64,000 nt of DNA, taken from the NCBI RefSeq assembly GCF_035599575.1, contig NZ_CP141179.1, positions 620,001 through 684,000 on the forward strand, in the 5' to 3' direction. The translations under genes and the position numbers were made by a program. A model generated the notes under the pieces. The model was not told the origin of the DNA, made no database searches, and worked only from the letters and a program-made list of their open reading frames with translations. This document shows, piece by piece, positions 52,768 through 61,933 of this stretch (position 1 is the first letter of the stretch; the number at the start of each line of letters is the position of its first letter). The DNA is from Roseovarius sp. Pro17 (GTDB taxonomy: Bacteria; Pseudomonadota; Alphaproteobacteria; Rhodobacterales; Rhodobacteraceae).

Positions 52768-53151
52768 GAGATCTTGTGGGGGATACCACCACCAATATCT
52801 GCGCTTTGCAACATTTCTTACGTAATCCCTGCGGCAGCGAGGCTGTGATCACGTTGAAGGAGACCGCATTCCTATGCGAGCCTAATCGGGCTACGACGCG
52901 ATGGACTGCCGGAACGCAACGCGTTTCAAACGGCTTCTGCCAGGCCATTGGCCTCACTTTTTTGCGATAATCAGTCTTGGCTCAACATATTTTACAATGT
53001 TTCCGGCCACTTCCGTCGACGCTAGCAAATCGCATGCCACGGGCTGATCGACTAACGCGGGCTGGCTGGTTGCCAGTACAGCAACTTGACCTACCTCGCA
53101 ATCGGGGATGGCCGCAGAACGGTTCAGACCTTGTATCCAAAGGGATCTGAT
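52768..53151. other. Divergent gap between phnD and the polyketide synthase
   Basis: These 384 bases hold the promoters of two divergent operons. A minus-strand frame of 84 codons (52954-53208) crosses the polyketide synthase start and has a conceivable C-terminus (YVEPRLIIAKK), but no recognisable domain or ribosome site. No terminator is visible. Confidence 0.4.
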
Positions 53152-54216
53152 ATGTCCGTCTATCTGCACGGCCTTTCGACAGCTCTGCCTCCATATTGCC
53201 TTCAACAATCCGAGGTCGAGGCGCGCGCCGCCATCATTTTCAGCGACAAGTATCCGCAGTTTGAGCGTCTGTCCAAGACCTTCAAGACGTCAGGGATCGA
53301 CCAACGCTATTCGGTCGTCCCGATTGATTGGTTCTCTCGGGAACATGGCTGGAAGGACCGCAACGAGGCCTACATGACGGGTGCGAAAGCTCTCTTTATC
53401 CAATCGGCCAACGACGCTTTGCTGGGTGCCGGATGGGCCGCCCAAGATGTCGATTGCGTCGTTACGGTATCGTCGACCGGGATCGCGACACCGACGCTGG
53501 AAGCGCAGGTGTTCGGAGATGTGGGATTTCGCGACGACGTCATGCGTGTCCCCGTCTTTGGGTTGGGCTGCGCGGGCGGGGTTAGCGGGCTGTCGATCGC
53601 CAGCGCGCTGGCACGCGGCGACGCTGCTTCAAAGGTGCTGCTGGTCGTGATCGAGACCTGTTCGCTGTCGTTTCGCGCGGACCGTCTGCAAAAGGCCGAC
53701 ATCATCGCGGCTGTGCTTTTTGGCGATGGCGCGGCAGCGGCCTGTATCAGCACGGAAAAACCCGGTGGTGATGCTTTGGTTGAGCTGGGGAGCGGATACC
53801 AGAAGTTGTGGCCCGATACGTTGAAAATCATGGGCTGGGACGTGGATGATGTTGGTCTGGGCGTCGTGTTCGATCGGTCCATCCCGACATTCGTCAGCAG
53901 TGAATTCGCGCAGGCTACCGATGACGCGTTGAAGGCTGCGGGCCTCAATCATGGGCAGATAGATCGATACGTGTGCCATCCGGGCGGGGCCAAGGTCGTC
54001 GAGGCGATCGAAGGTGCGCTGCATCTGGAGCAGGGCAGTCTGGATGCAGAGCGCCAGACCTTGCGCGATACCGGAAACATGTCGGCCCCGACGGCCCTTT
54101 TTGTCATGAAATCGGTGCTTGAATCCGACATGACGGGCCAGATGATGGCCTGCGCACTGGGACCGGGCTTTACCGGGTCATATCTGCCGTTTCACGTATC
54201 AAAACGGGCCGCCTGA
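53152..54216 (+). CDS. Type III polyketide synthase (chalcone/stilbene synthase family)
   Basis: The 354-aa enzyme has the Cys-His-Asn triad of type III polyketide synthases: C140 in FGLGCAGGVS, H276 in VCHPGGAKV and N309 in DTGNMSAP. It condenses an acyl-CoA starter with malonyl units, and bacterial relatives make alkylpyrones or alkylresorcinols. AAGGGA precedes the ATG at 53152. The stop overlaps the start of an isoprenylcysteine-methyltransferase-like gene (TGATG), a pairing known from the srsAB phenolic-lipid genes. No hydroxylase gene follows. Confidence 0.92.
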   Translation: MSVYLHGLSTALPPYCLQQSEVEARAAIIFSDKYPQFERLSKTFKTSGIDQRYSVVPIDWFSREHGWKDRNEAYMTGAKALFIQSANDALLGAGWAAQDVDCVVTVSSTGIATPTLEAQVFGDVGFRDDVMRVPVFGLGCAGGVSGLSIASALARGDAASKVLLVVIETCSLSFRADRLQKADIIAAVLFGDGAAAACISTEKPGGDALVELGSGYQKLWPDTLKIMGWDVDDVGLGVVFDRSIPTFVSSEFAQATDDALKAAGLNHGQIDRYVCHPGGAKVVEAIEGALHLEQGSLDAERQTLRDTGNMSAPTALFVMKSVLESDMTGQMMACALGPGFTGSYLPFHVSKRAA

Positions 54217-54722
54217 TGGAGCTGGCGACAGTCCTCTTTCTTGGGTTCATCCTTGTTCAAAGGTTGGGCGAGTTGGTTATCGCCCGGATCAACACGGCGC
54301 GCCTGTTGGCAAGGGGCGCGTATGAGGTGGGTGCGGCGCATTATCCAGTGATCGTGGCGATGCACAGCCTCTGGATCGGGTGTTTGTTCATTTTCGGCTA
54401 TGATCAAACGGTATCTTGGGGCTGGTTGGCCGTATTCGCCGTATTGCAGATCTTGCGCGTGTGGATCCTCATGACGTTGGGCGGTCGCTGGACAACGCGC
54501 ATTATCATCCTGCCAGAGCCTCTCGTCACGCGCGGCCCGTTCAGATACGTCAGACATCCCAACTACACGCTGGTCGTGGCCGAGATCGTCGTCGCGCCGA
54601 TGGTGCTGGGGCTGATCTGGGTCGCGGTCGCCTTTACCGTCCTTAACGCCGCGATGCTGTGGGTGCGGATCGGTGTCGAGGGCAGGGCGCTCGCATCGCT
54701 CAGGAGGGGAGTGTTGCGCTAG
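54216..54722 (+). CDS. Isoprenylcysteine carboxyl methyltransferase-like membrane methyltransferase
   Basis: The 168-aa membrane protein has four or five helices and the ICMT signature GPFRYVRHPNYTLVVAE near the C-terminus (S-adenosylmethionine site). It is coupled to the polyketide synthase and, as in SrsB, probably methylates the hydroxyl groups of the phenolic or pyrone lipid rather than a protein. Confidence 0.87.
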   Translation: MELATVLFLGFILVQRLGELVIARINTARLLARGAYEVGAAHYPVIVAMHSLWIGCLFIFGYDQTVSWGWLAVFAVLQILRVWILMTLGGRWTTRIIILPEPLVTRGPFRYVRHPNYTLVVAEIVVAPMVLGLIWVAVAFTVLNAAMLWVRIGVEGRALASLRRGVLR

Positions 54723-54726
54723 CCAG

Positions 54727-55030
54727 TTACGTCTGAGCGTCCTCTTGTCGCTCCGATATCAATCGGCACCTTCCACCAATCCGGACATAGGCCTCAACCA
54801 ACTGCCAATCTAGGCCGCGCGAGTTTGTGTAATTGTATGCACGTCTGGCGATATCGGGGCCGAACTTTTGGACCCAGCGGTTAAATGTTGACCGAGCTAT
54901 ATCAATCTCTCGCTCCGAGAGCAGGTTTCGGACGTCGGCGTAGGAGAGGGGACACCGACAATACCAGCGGAACGGCAGTAAGGATGACGTTTCTTGGATA
55001 CCGATGCATTTTGAACGGATCGCTGCGCAT
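54727..55030 (-). pseudogene. Remnant of an IS6-family transposase
   Basis: The minus strand gives MRSDPFKMHRYPRNVILTAV, then after a one-base shift RWYCRCPLSYADVRNLLSE, followed by ARSTFNRWVQKFGPDIARRA. This is the N-terminal helix-turn-helix part of IS6/IS26-type transposases. The catalytic part is lost after LVEAYVRIGGRC, where the DET motif reads VEA. No terminal repeat was found. It marks an old insertion between the polyketide and polysaccharide regions. Confidence 0.78.
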
Positions 55031-55197
55031 GACCGCGCCCATTTTCATGTGGGTCAAAATCAGCATCTCTGTCACAAGCCCCTCAATGCGGCAGTCCCGC
55101 CACATTGCTATTGAGGTCGTGACATCACGATGCTCTCATCTTCCACATTACTGGCTGATCGGCTACATCATTCCATATGTGAGGGAGTGAGTTTTGT

Positions 55198-55923
55198 ATG
55201 AGGGACCGATTAAATCTTATTGCAGCCACCTTGGTTGCGAGTAGGCCGTTAATAATTGCGCAGGACAAACCCACAGTCTCAATCAGCTTTGACGACGCAC
55301 CTAGATCTGCTTGCCAGTTGGGTGCATCACTGACAGAGGATGCAGGAGGTCGTTCAACATATTACATTGCGGGTAAATTCGCAAATTCGGACGCCCTCAG
55401 TGACTACTCGGTTGATGATCTTTACCAGCTAAACGAGGCAGGCCATGAAATTTGTTGTCATGGCTATTCCCACTTGGATTATCGAAAATATCCACTTGAC
55501 GTTCTACGGACGGACATTGAGAGAAATGCGGGATTTTTCCAAGATAACGGCCTGCCCCAACCGCGACACTTCGCGTTTCCTTTTGGTGCAGTTAGCCCAA
55601 AAGCTAAAGCGTTATGTGCAGAGAAGTTTGATACCTGCCGCGGCATTAAACCAATTGTCATGCGGAAAAAGCTGGATAAGGCACTTTTGTGCTCTATCCC
55701 TTTATACGCAAAGCATTGGAACTATGCGGTGTACAAAGCCCAGATCGAGGACGTGCATAAAAATGGTGGCTGGTTGCTGTTCTATACCCACAAGGTAACG
55801 GATGATCCGGGTCCGTATGATACAACTCCGAACATGTTGAAAGAGTTGCTCAAGATGACAAATGACTTTGATATCCCGATCAAAACGGTATCTGAAGCGA
55901 TCAGTTATTTGGCGATGGAATAG
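55198..55923 (+). CDS. Polysaccharide deacetylase (NodB-type)
   Basis: The 241-aa protein has NodB motif 1 SFDDAP (two aspartates), motif 2 HGYSH (metal-binding histidines) and the FAFPFG segment. It should remove acetyl groups from a polysaccharide. A weak N-terminal hydrophobic stretch may direct export, but this is unclear. The gene is visibly more AT-rich than its neighbours and sits next to the IS6 remnant, which suggests transfer from elsewhere. It precedes the exopolysaccharide genes. Confidence 0.82.
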   Translation: MRDRLNLIAATLVASRPLIIAQDKPTVSISFDDAPRSACQLGASLTEDAGGRSTYYIAGKFANSDALSDYSVDDLYQLNEAGHEICCHGYSHLDYRKYPLDVLRTDIERNAGFFQDNGLPQPRHFAFPFGAVSPKAKALCAEKFDTCRGIKPIVMRKKLDKALLCSIPLYAKHWNYAVYKAQIEDVHKNGGWLLFYTHKVTDDPGPYDTTPNMLKELLKMTNDFDIPIKTVSEAISYLAME

Positions 55924-56018
55924 AGGATGCTGTCTTCGATGGGTCAATTTTTTAGCATAATGCATGCAGCGGTCTGGTATGGTCAGGAGACCTCTTTCCT
56001 TTACGGGTTTCTGGGTGA

Positions 56019-57296
56019 ATGCGAGACTCAATGCTAAGAATTGCTCAAAAAATCCGCACATTTTGTGATTGTTCTGTGTCGCAAAGCTATTCGCTTGCTA
56101 TGTGCCGCCTTTTGCTTGCGGCACTGCTGGTCTGGGCATCGGGATCAGTGAATGCCAGCGATTATCGGGTCATGCCCGGGGACACTCTGCGCATGCGGAT
56201 TATCGGTCTGCCGGAATTGCAGTCAGAAGCCGTTGTAACGCGCGACGGCACGGTAAATTTCCCGCTTGTCGGATCAATTCAAACGACAGAGCAGACAACC
56301 GATGAGATCGAGGCAGAACTGGCCCGTAGGCTGCTTTCTGTAAGCTATACGACTATCGGTAGCGATGAGATTACCCGTCAGGTGGATCTGGCCGGATTTC
56401 GCCCATTCGTTGAGGTTGCCCAGTTCCGCCCGATTTTTCTGGATGGATTGGTTGGCATTCCGGGGCAGGTTGAATTTCAGCACGGAATGTCGATACGCGC
56501 AGCGATTGTCCGATCTGGTGGGATCAGAATTGCAGGAACAATTGATGCGGGCGCCAATTTGCTCGCACAGAATGATGGCGAAACACAGATCCGGGCGATC
56601 AACGTCGCCGTCCTGCAGGCAAGGCGGTGGCGTCTGGAGGCTCTCGTAGCGCGAGATGCCGATCTGCCATTCCCCCCTCTTGAACAGGGCGTAACCACGC
56701 CAGATGCGTTCCAGCAACTTCTGGAGGCTGAAAGAGGCCGCGCCCGCGCGGAGCTGGAAAAGTATGAGTTGCGACGCCTTACCATGCTGGATGAGATTGC
56801 AGACAAGGACGTGCTGCTTGAGCTTTATGCAGATCTGGTCACCGCAGGCGAGCAGGTTCAGGAAGAGAATTCTGCCAGCGTGGAACGCCTGATGGGTCTC
56901 GAAGAGCGCGGAATGGTGCGGCGGAATGATCTGGAAAACTCGATGCGTTTGCTTGAGATTTCCAAAGCTGACAATCTTGAAAACCGCATAGACAAGTTGA
57001 CTGTCGAACAAGCCGTGCAAAATTTGCGCCGGCAAACCGAGGAACTCGAAAACGATTTCAATCGCGAAATTGCAGCGGAACTTGCGACTACGGCCGCGGA
57101 TCTTCTGATTGCCCGGACCAGCCTGCAAACGAGCCTGTTGTTGTCCGGCGCAGCGTTGTCTGGTCTGGCGCCGCAACCGGGGGTGCCCGAGATGGACATT
57201 TCAGTTTTTCGCGATGGCGACACGCTTGTCGTGGGCACCGATATCGAACTGGATGCCTTTGTTGCACCCGGTGACATCATATCGATTGCAAGGTAA
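56019..57296 (+). CDS. Polysaccharide export protein (ExoF/Wza-like) with coiled coil
   Basis: The 425-aa protein has a signal sequence ending near VNA-SD (about residue 46 from the ATG used here) and a polysaccharide-export domain (DYRVMPGDTLRMRIIGLPE). After an SLBB-like region (GIPGQVEFQHGMSIRAAI) comes a long alpha-helical coiled coil (about 225-360) and a short C-terminal SLBB-like end. Length and order fit ExoF. The exact start is uncertain: ATGs at 56019 and 56031 are both possible. It should help move polysaccharide across the periplasm or outer membrane. Confidence 0.85.
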   Translation: MRDSMLRIAQKIRTFCDCSVSQSYSLAMCRLLLAALLVWASGSVNASDYRVMPGDTLRMRIIGLPELQSEAVVTRDGTVNFPLVGSIQTTEQTTDEIEAELARRLLSVSYTTIGSDEITRQVDLAGFRPFVEVAQFRPIFLDGLVGIPGQVEFQHGMSIRAAIVRSGGIRIAGTIDAGANLLAQNDGETQIRAINVAVLQARRWRLEALVARDADLPFPPLEQGVTTPDAFQQLLEAERGRARAELEKYELRRLTMLDEIADKDVLLELYADLVTAGEQVQEENSASVERLMGLEERGMVRRNDLENSMRLLEISKADNLENRIDKLTVEQAVQNLRRQTEELENDFNREIAAELATTAADLLIARTSLQTSLLLSGAALSGLAPQPGVPEMDISVFRDGDTLVVGTDIELDAFVAPGDIISIAR

Positions 57297-57356
57297 CGCG
57301 CCTGTCGCAGGGCAGCGTTGGGTCGCGCATCCATCCGTGGAGGAAAGACGATAGAA

Positions 57357-58664
57357 TTGTTTCGCCTATACGCGACACCGGTCACGCTGATCGGTCTGCG
57401 CATCAGCGGCGCGTTGTCTGCCTTCTTGGTCAGCCTGCTGATGGCGCGCTACATGGACACCGCCGAGATGGGCCGCGCGATGGTCCTGATGTCGACGGCT
57501 GTCCTGTCGGGTATTTTCGTCTCTTTGGGGATTGAATCCGGCGCGGTGAGATATGTCGCGACCTACCGCAAGGACGACAGGTCCGACCGCGCGCGCGGCT
57601 TTTTCCATTTCAGCTGGCAGCTTGTCGCCGTAGCCGGCCTCGCGATAAGCGTCGGTGCGGTCGTTTTCCTGTGGCTTCGGGCAGAAGTCCTTGGACGTCC
57701 ATTTGATATTGCCCTCGCGGTCGCGCTGATCACGGCGTGCGTCACCGGCGTTTTGCGCGTCGGTGCGGCTAAGGCGATGGCGTTTGGCAAGGTTATCCGC
57801 TCCTTGGCGCCCGCCACGTTTATTCGGCAGATGTTTTTGCTGGTGGCGCTGATGCTCTATATCTGGGGTGTTGGCCAGCCGACGGCATTGACGGTCATCA
57901 TCGTGTTTTTGGTTGGCAATATTCTGGCTGCCGGTATCCAGTTTCTTTGGAACCGTGGCATCGCGGATGGCATATCCGGCGAGGGTCATGATGTGTCGGA
58001 ATGGCCCAAATGGGTCCGGTACGGTCTGGCATTGGCCCCGACACTACTGTTTGTGCAGTATTCGCGGGACCTAACTCTTATCTTTGCCTCCTGGACCGTA
58101 CCGGCCGAGGATATTGCCGTGCTGGCCATCGCAACGGCATTGGTCAACTTTGCGAAATTCGGTGTCGCATCAATCAACATGAGCGTGGCACCGAAAATGG
58201 CGGATTTAGTCGTGCGCGATGATCGCCTTGCGCTGCGCCATCTGATCAATGTCTCCAATCACATGAAGGTGTGGCCGAGCCTTGTGTGCTTTTGCCTGCT
58301 CGCATTGTTTGGTAGTGACCTCCTGGGCATCTTCGGCGAGGAATTCCGCGACAACGCCGACATATTGCTGATCCTGATGCTAGAGCCGCTGGCGCTGGCG
58401 TTTTTTGGCCCCTCTGGGCAATACCTTGCGCTGTCGGGGCAGCAACGGGCGCTGATGTATGCGGCGATTGCTGCGCTGTTTGTGATGATGATCGCGGTAA
58501 GTATGTCTGGCGCCGCATTCGGATTGCGCGGGGCCGCTTGGGCTGTTGCGATGTGCTGGGTCTTCTGGTCAGCCGGGTTGGCCTATCTGACCCGCAAGCA
58601 TGAGGGCATGGGCATCACCTTTGTGGATACAATGATCGACCTTGTGAAAGGGGCACCCAAGTGA
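57357..58664 (+). CDS. Polysaccharide flippase (Wzx/oligosaccharide flippase family)
   Basis: The membrane protein (about 435 aa) has twelve or so hydrophobic helices and the pattern of MOP-superfamily flippases (YMDTAEMGRAMVLMSTAVLSG near the start). It moves lipid-linked repeat units across the inner membrane. A strong GGAGGA lies at 57339-57344, which favours TTG at 57357 as the start; a TTG at 57318 is the alternative. The stop overlaps the next gene start (GTGA). Confidence 0.88.
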   Translation: MFRLYATPVTLIGLRISGALSAFLVSLLMARYMDTAEMGRAMVLMSTAVLSGIFVSLGIESGAVRYVATYRKDDRSDRARGFFHFSWQLVAVAGLAISVGAVVFLWLRAEVLGRPFDIALAVALITACVTGVLRVGAAKAMAFGKVIRSLAPATFIRQMFLLVALMLYIWGVGQPTALTVIIVFLVGNILAAGIQFLWNRGIADGISGEGHDVSEWPKWVRYGLALAPTLLFVQYSRDLTLIFASWTVPAEDIAVLAIATALVNFAKFGVASINMSVAPKMADLVVRDDRLALRHLINVSNHMKVWPSLVCFCLLALFGSDLLGIFGEEFRDNADILLILMLEPLALAFFGPSGQYLALSGQQRALMYAAIAALFVMMIAVSMSGAAFGLRGAAWAVAMCWVFWSAGLAYLTRKHEGMGITFVDTMIDLVKGAPK

Positions 58665-59602
58665 CCAGACCAGATACAGGACCGGGTACCCGTGTCACGA
58701 TTGGCGCCTGCACCTTTCGCAGGCAGGACGATCTGCGCAAACTGCTATTGTCCTTTGCAGACCTGAATAACGCCTCGCAGGCTGAGATTGAATTTCTGGT
58801 TGTGGACAATGATGTCACGCCGAGCGCGCAGGACACTGTTGCGGCGATAGCCGAAACGCTGACATGGCCCTGCAGATATGTTCACGAACCCAGTCCGGGG
58901 ATACCGCAGGCCCGTAACCGTGTGCTTGACGAATGTGGAGACTCGGATTTTCTATTGTTCGTCGACGACGATGAAACAGTCGATCCGGATCTTCTGGATG
59001 AGCATCTGCGCGTTCAGACAATGACCGGCGCGCATTTCGTTCAGGGGCCGTGCGTCATGACGGTGCCCAACGCAGAAAATCGCTGGTGGCTGGACACGGC
59101 ATTCTTTCGGCAGGAAACATTTCCTGATGGTGCAGCCCGCCACGAAAGCTGGACGAACAATGTTCTGATTGATCTGGCGTTTTTACGCGCTTCAGGCGTT
59201 CGCTTTGATGCACGGCTGCGGTTCGCGGGTGGATCGGATACGGTGTTTTTTCAGGACATTGTCCGCGCGGGCGGACGCGGCGCGTTTGCCGCGCAAGCAA
59301 TTGTTTATGAAAAGCAACCGCACAGCCGGCTGACATGGCGATGGGTGTTGCGACGGCAGTTTCGCTATGGGGTGACGCGGGCCAACACATTCATACTGCG
59401 CGAACCAAGATACGTGGCCTTTGGTAAATGCATGCTGCGCGCGATCGCGATGGAGGTGCTGGGTTTCGGGGTGCTGCTTACAGCGCTTTACCGGGGCAAG
59501 CGCGGTTTGGCCGACGGGCTGGCATTGATGGCCCGCGGTTCGGGTGTCGCGATGGGCTTTTTCGGTTTCAGAGCAGACGAATATGCACGCGCTCAGACCT
59601 AA
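58661..59602 (+). CDS. Family 2 glycosyltransferase
   Basis: The 313-aa enzyme begins at a GTG coupled to the flippase stop. The GT-A core is visible: VTIGACTFRRQDDLRKLL, VVDNDV (nucleotide region), then FVDDDETVDPDLL (the DxD metal motif) and SPGIPQARNRVLDEC. A hydrophobic C-terminal segment suggests membrane attachment. It adds a sugar to the repeat unit of the polysaccharide; donor and acceptor unknown. Confidence 0.87.
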   Translation: MTRPDTGPGTRVTIGACTFRRQDDLRKLLLSFADLNNASQAEIEFLVVDNDVTPSAQDTVAAIAETLTWPCRYVHEPSPGIPQARNRVLDECGDSDFLLFVDDDETVDPDLLDEHLRVQTMTGAHFVQGPCVMTVPNAENRWWLDTAFFRQETFPDGAARHESWTNNVLIDLAFLRASGVRFDARLRFAGGSDTVFFQDIVRAGGRGAFAAQAIVYEKQPHSRLTWRWVLRRQFRYGVTRANTFILREPRYVAFGKCMLRAIAMEVLGFGVLLTALYRGKRGLADGLALMARGSGVAMGFFGFRADEYARAQT

Positions 59603-59698
59603 TCGCATGGCCCCTCTTGGTGAGAGCTTTCGCGCCGAGGCGCTGAGGAGTCGCGTAGATGAATCGGTGACACATTTCAGCGCGACTGGACCGGCCCC

Positions 59699-60955
59699 AT
59701 GGTAGCGTCTCAGACAGCTCGCCATCCGGTTCTGAGGAACATGCTGGTCCGCGAATCCCATATCGCAGCACCTCTGCTATTTTTGGTCGTGTTTCTCTCG
59801 ATGGGCGGCATGGTGAAGTTCGGACCGGCCATGCCGGCGTCTTGGGCGCTGGTCTATCTGGTTGGGTTTTCATGGTTCTTGCTGACGCCAGTAAAAACAG
59901 CCTCACTATGGTTGAAATTCTGGCCCTTGCTGCTGCTGCCGGCAATCGCGCTGATCTCAATGACATGGTCCGCAGACCCCGCTGGGACGTTTCGAACCGG
60001 CTTCCAATTCGCGTTCAGCACGTTACTGGCCATACGGATTGCAACAGCACTGACTGCCAGACAGGCGATCTGGTGCCTCTTCCTAGGCACGACGCTGGGA
60101 TGCGCGTTGTCCGTCGCCGCATTCGTTTTACCACCGTTGCAGCCAGCATTCGAAAGCAACGGCGCATTTGTCGGCATTTTCGTACAAAAAACCGTCGCAG
60201 GCGTCGCACTGACGCTGTTCGTTCTTTCGCTGTGCGCACAGGGCGCACTCTGGGGGCACAGGATTGTGGCATTTCTGCTGGCGCTGGCGGTCATCCCGCT
60301 TTTGCTTATGACGCAATCCATTTCGGCGATGGTGCTGTTGTCGTGCTCGTCGCTGATCGTCTTTCAGGGTGTGTTTGTCAGGTGGACAGCAGCGGCACGG
60401 CTGTCGTTGTTTTTGCTGCTGGTTGCGCTTTTCGGCACGTGGCTGCTGATCTTATGGATCGCCGAATTTGATATCGTTGCATTTGGCCTCGATCTGCTGG
60501 GCAAAAGCCCGACCCTGACCGGCAGGACAGATATCTGGGATCTGGGAATTCAAGTTGCCGAGGATCACCCAGTGCTTGGCGTCGGCTATGCCGCCTTTTG
60601 GGAAAACCCCGCGTTTGCAGTGGAATGGGGCTTTCTTCATGCGACTGTGGACCCACGGCTGAAAGGGTTCCACAATACTTATATCGAGGCGCTCGCGACA
60701 ACGGGGGTGATCAGCGTCATCCTGCTGGTGTTTGTCTATTACTGGACCATGCTAAAGGCTGGGCGCTGGTTCATTGAAAGCTGCAGCGTCCAGTCCGCGT
60801 TCTGGCTGGCGATCATCGTATCGGCATTGTTGCTGAGTTTTGTGGACAACGTTCTATTTGCCGAACATGAATTCTTTCACATCGCCGCAACGCTCACCTT
60901 CGTGTTTGCAACCGTCGAGCGGGGGAAATACCAGTGGGCCTTCAGAGTGCGCTGA
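59699..60955 (+). CDS. O-antigen ligase/polymerase-like membrane protein (Wzy type)
   Basis: The 418-aa protein has about eleven helices and a large extracytoplasmic loop with GKSPTLTGRTDIWDLGIQ and HNTYIEALATTG, the two conserved pieces of the Wzy/WaaL family. It joins repeat units into a chain at the outer face of the inner membrane. Start at 59699 is likely; an ATG at 59741 is an alternative. Confidence 0.87.
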   Translation: MVASQTARHPVLRNMLVRESHIAAPLLFLVVFLSMGGMVKFGPAMPASWALVYLVGFSWFLLTPVKTASLWLKFWPLLLLPAIALISMTWSADPAGTFRTGFQFAFSTLLAIRIATALTARQAIWCLFLGTTLGCALSVAAFVLPPLQPAFESNGAFVGIFVQKTVAGVALTLFVLSLCAQGALWGHRIVAFLLALAVIPLLLMTQSISAMVLLSCSSLIVFQGVFVRWTAAARLSLFLLLVALFGTWLLILWIAEFDIVAFGLDLLGKSPTLTGRTDIWDLGIQVAEDHPVLGVGYAAFWENPAFAVEWGFLHATVDPRLKGFHNTYIEALATTGVISVILLVFVYYWTMLKAGRWFIESCSVQSAFWLAIIVSALLLSFVDNVLFAEHEFFHIAATLTFVFATVERGKYQWAFRVR

Positions 60956-60995
60956 TCGCAGCGATCACTGCAAGATAAGAAGAACCGGAGGCCGC

Positions 60996-61883
60996 ATGGA
61001 ACGTATTGATGTCCTGATCTGCACGTTTCGCCGGCGTCAGTTGCGCGACGCGGTTCAAAGCGTGCTTGACGCCGATGTGCCGGACGGATTTGAGGTGCGG
61101 ATCACAGTCGTCGACAATGATGATGAGCCGACGGCGGCGCCGCATATACAGGATCTGGCTGATCATTCACGGCACCCGATGCGGATCATTCACGCGGCGG
61201 GACGCAATATCTCTATCGCGCGTAACGCGTGTCTGGATGCGGCTGACGGCCCCTGGATCGCGTTTATCGACGATGATGAAATTGCCGACAATGATTGGCT
61301 GACCGAACTCGTCAGTCGGCAAATGGACACCGGGGTAGACGGGATATTCGGTGTCACCAAATCGATCTTTGCCCCCGATGCCCCGCAATGGATGCGCGAG
61401 CTGAATTTGCACGCACCCGGACCGCAACGTAGCAACAACGCTGTTGAGACGGGCGGCGCGGGCAATGTGCTGCTGCGATGGCAAGGCACGCCGTGGCAGG
61501 ACGAAAGATTTGATGTCGCGCGAGGTAAAACCGGCGGCGAGGATACCGAGTTCTTCTATCGGCTTGGACGACTCGGCGCGCAGTTCGAGATTGCACAGGA
61601 CGCAATTGTTCGCGAACCGGTCACACCGGAACGCCAAAGCTTCGGTTGGCTGGCGCGCCGTCGCTTTCGTGTTGGGCAGACCTATGTCGTCTCGGTTGTA
61701 GGGCTGGGCGAACGCACTGTGCTGGCATTGAGGGCAATATTGAAGGCTGCATTTTCCTTTGTTGCCGCGGTCCTGTTTCTGTGGAATCCCACCAAATGGC
61801 GATACTGGTATCTTCGGGGGGTATTCCATTCGGGCGTTGTCGCCGGATGCCTCAACATCGCAGAGCGGGAAAGCTATGGCTGA
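60996..61883 (+). CDS. Family 2 glycosyltransferase
   Basis: The 295-aa enzyme has a GT-A core with IDVLICTFRRRQL, VVDNDDEPTAAP, SIARNACLDAADGPWIAFIDDDEIAD. It resembles the glycosyltransferase at 58661-59602, especially in the N-terminal half, so the two may be paralogues. GGAGG lies five bases before the ATG at 60996. The C-terminus has one or two hydrophobic segments. Confidence 0.87.
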   Translation: MERIDVLICTFRRRQLRDAVQSVLDADVPDGFEVRITVVDNDDEPTAAPHIQDLADHSRHPMRIIHAAGRNISIARNACLDAADGPWIAFIDDDEIADNDWLTELVSRQMDTGVDGIFGVTKSIFAPDAPQWMRELNLHAPGPQRSNNAVETGGAGNVLLRWQGTPWQDERFDVARGKTGGEDTEFFYRLGRLGAQFEIAQDAIVREPVTPERQSFGWLARRRFRVGQTYVVSVVGLGERTVLALRAILKAAFSFVAAVLFLWNPTKWRYWYLRGVFHSGVVAGCLNIAERESYG

Positions 61884-61933
61884 GACGATCGGATGAATGT
61901 TTTTGACGGTTGGCTATGCCAAAGGTGCTTTTG

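Noticed and set aside
52731..53151. Pho box for the phn operon
   Set aside because: No pair of CTGTCAT-like repeats with the right spacing was found by eye on either strand.
52954..53208. Minus-strand frame across the polyketide synthase start
   Set aside because: No ribosome site or domain; overlaps a certain gene. Its C-terminus looks protein-like but that is not enough.
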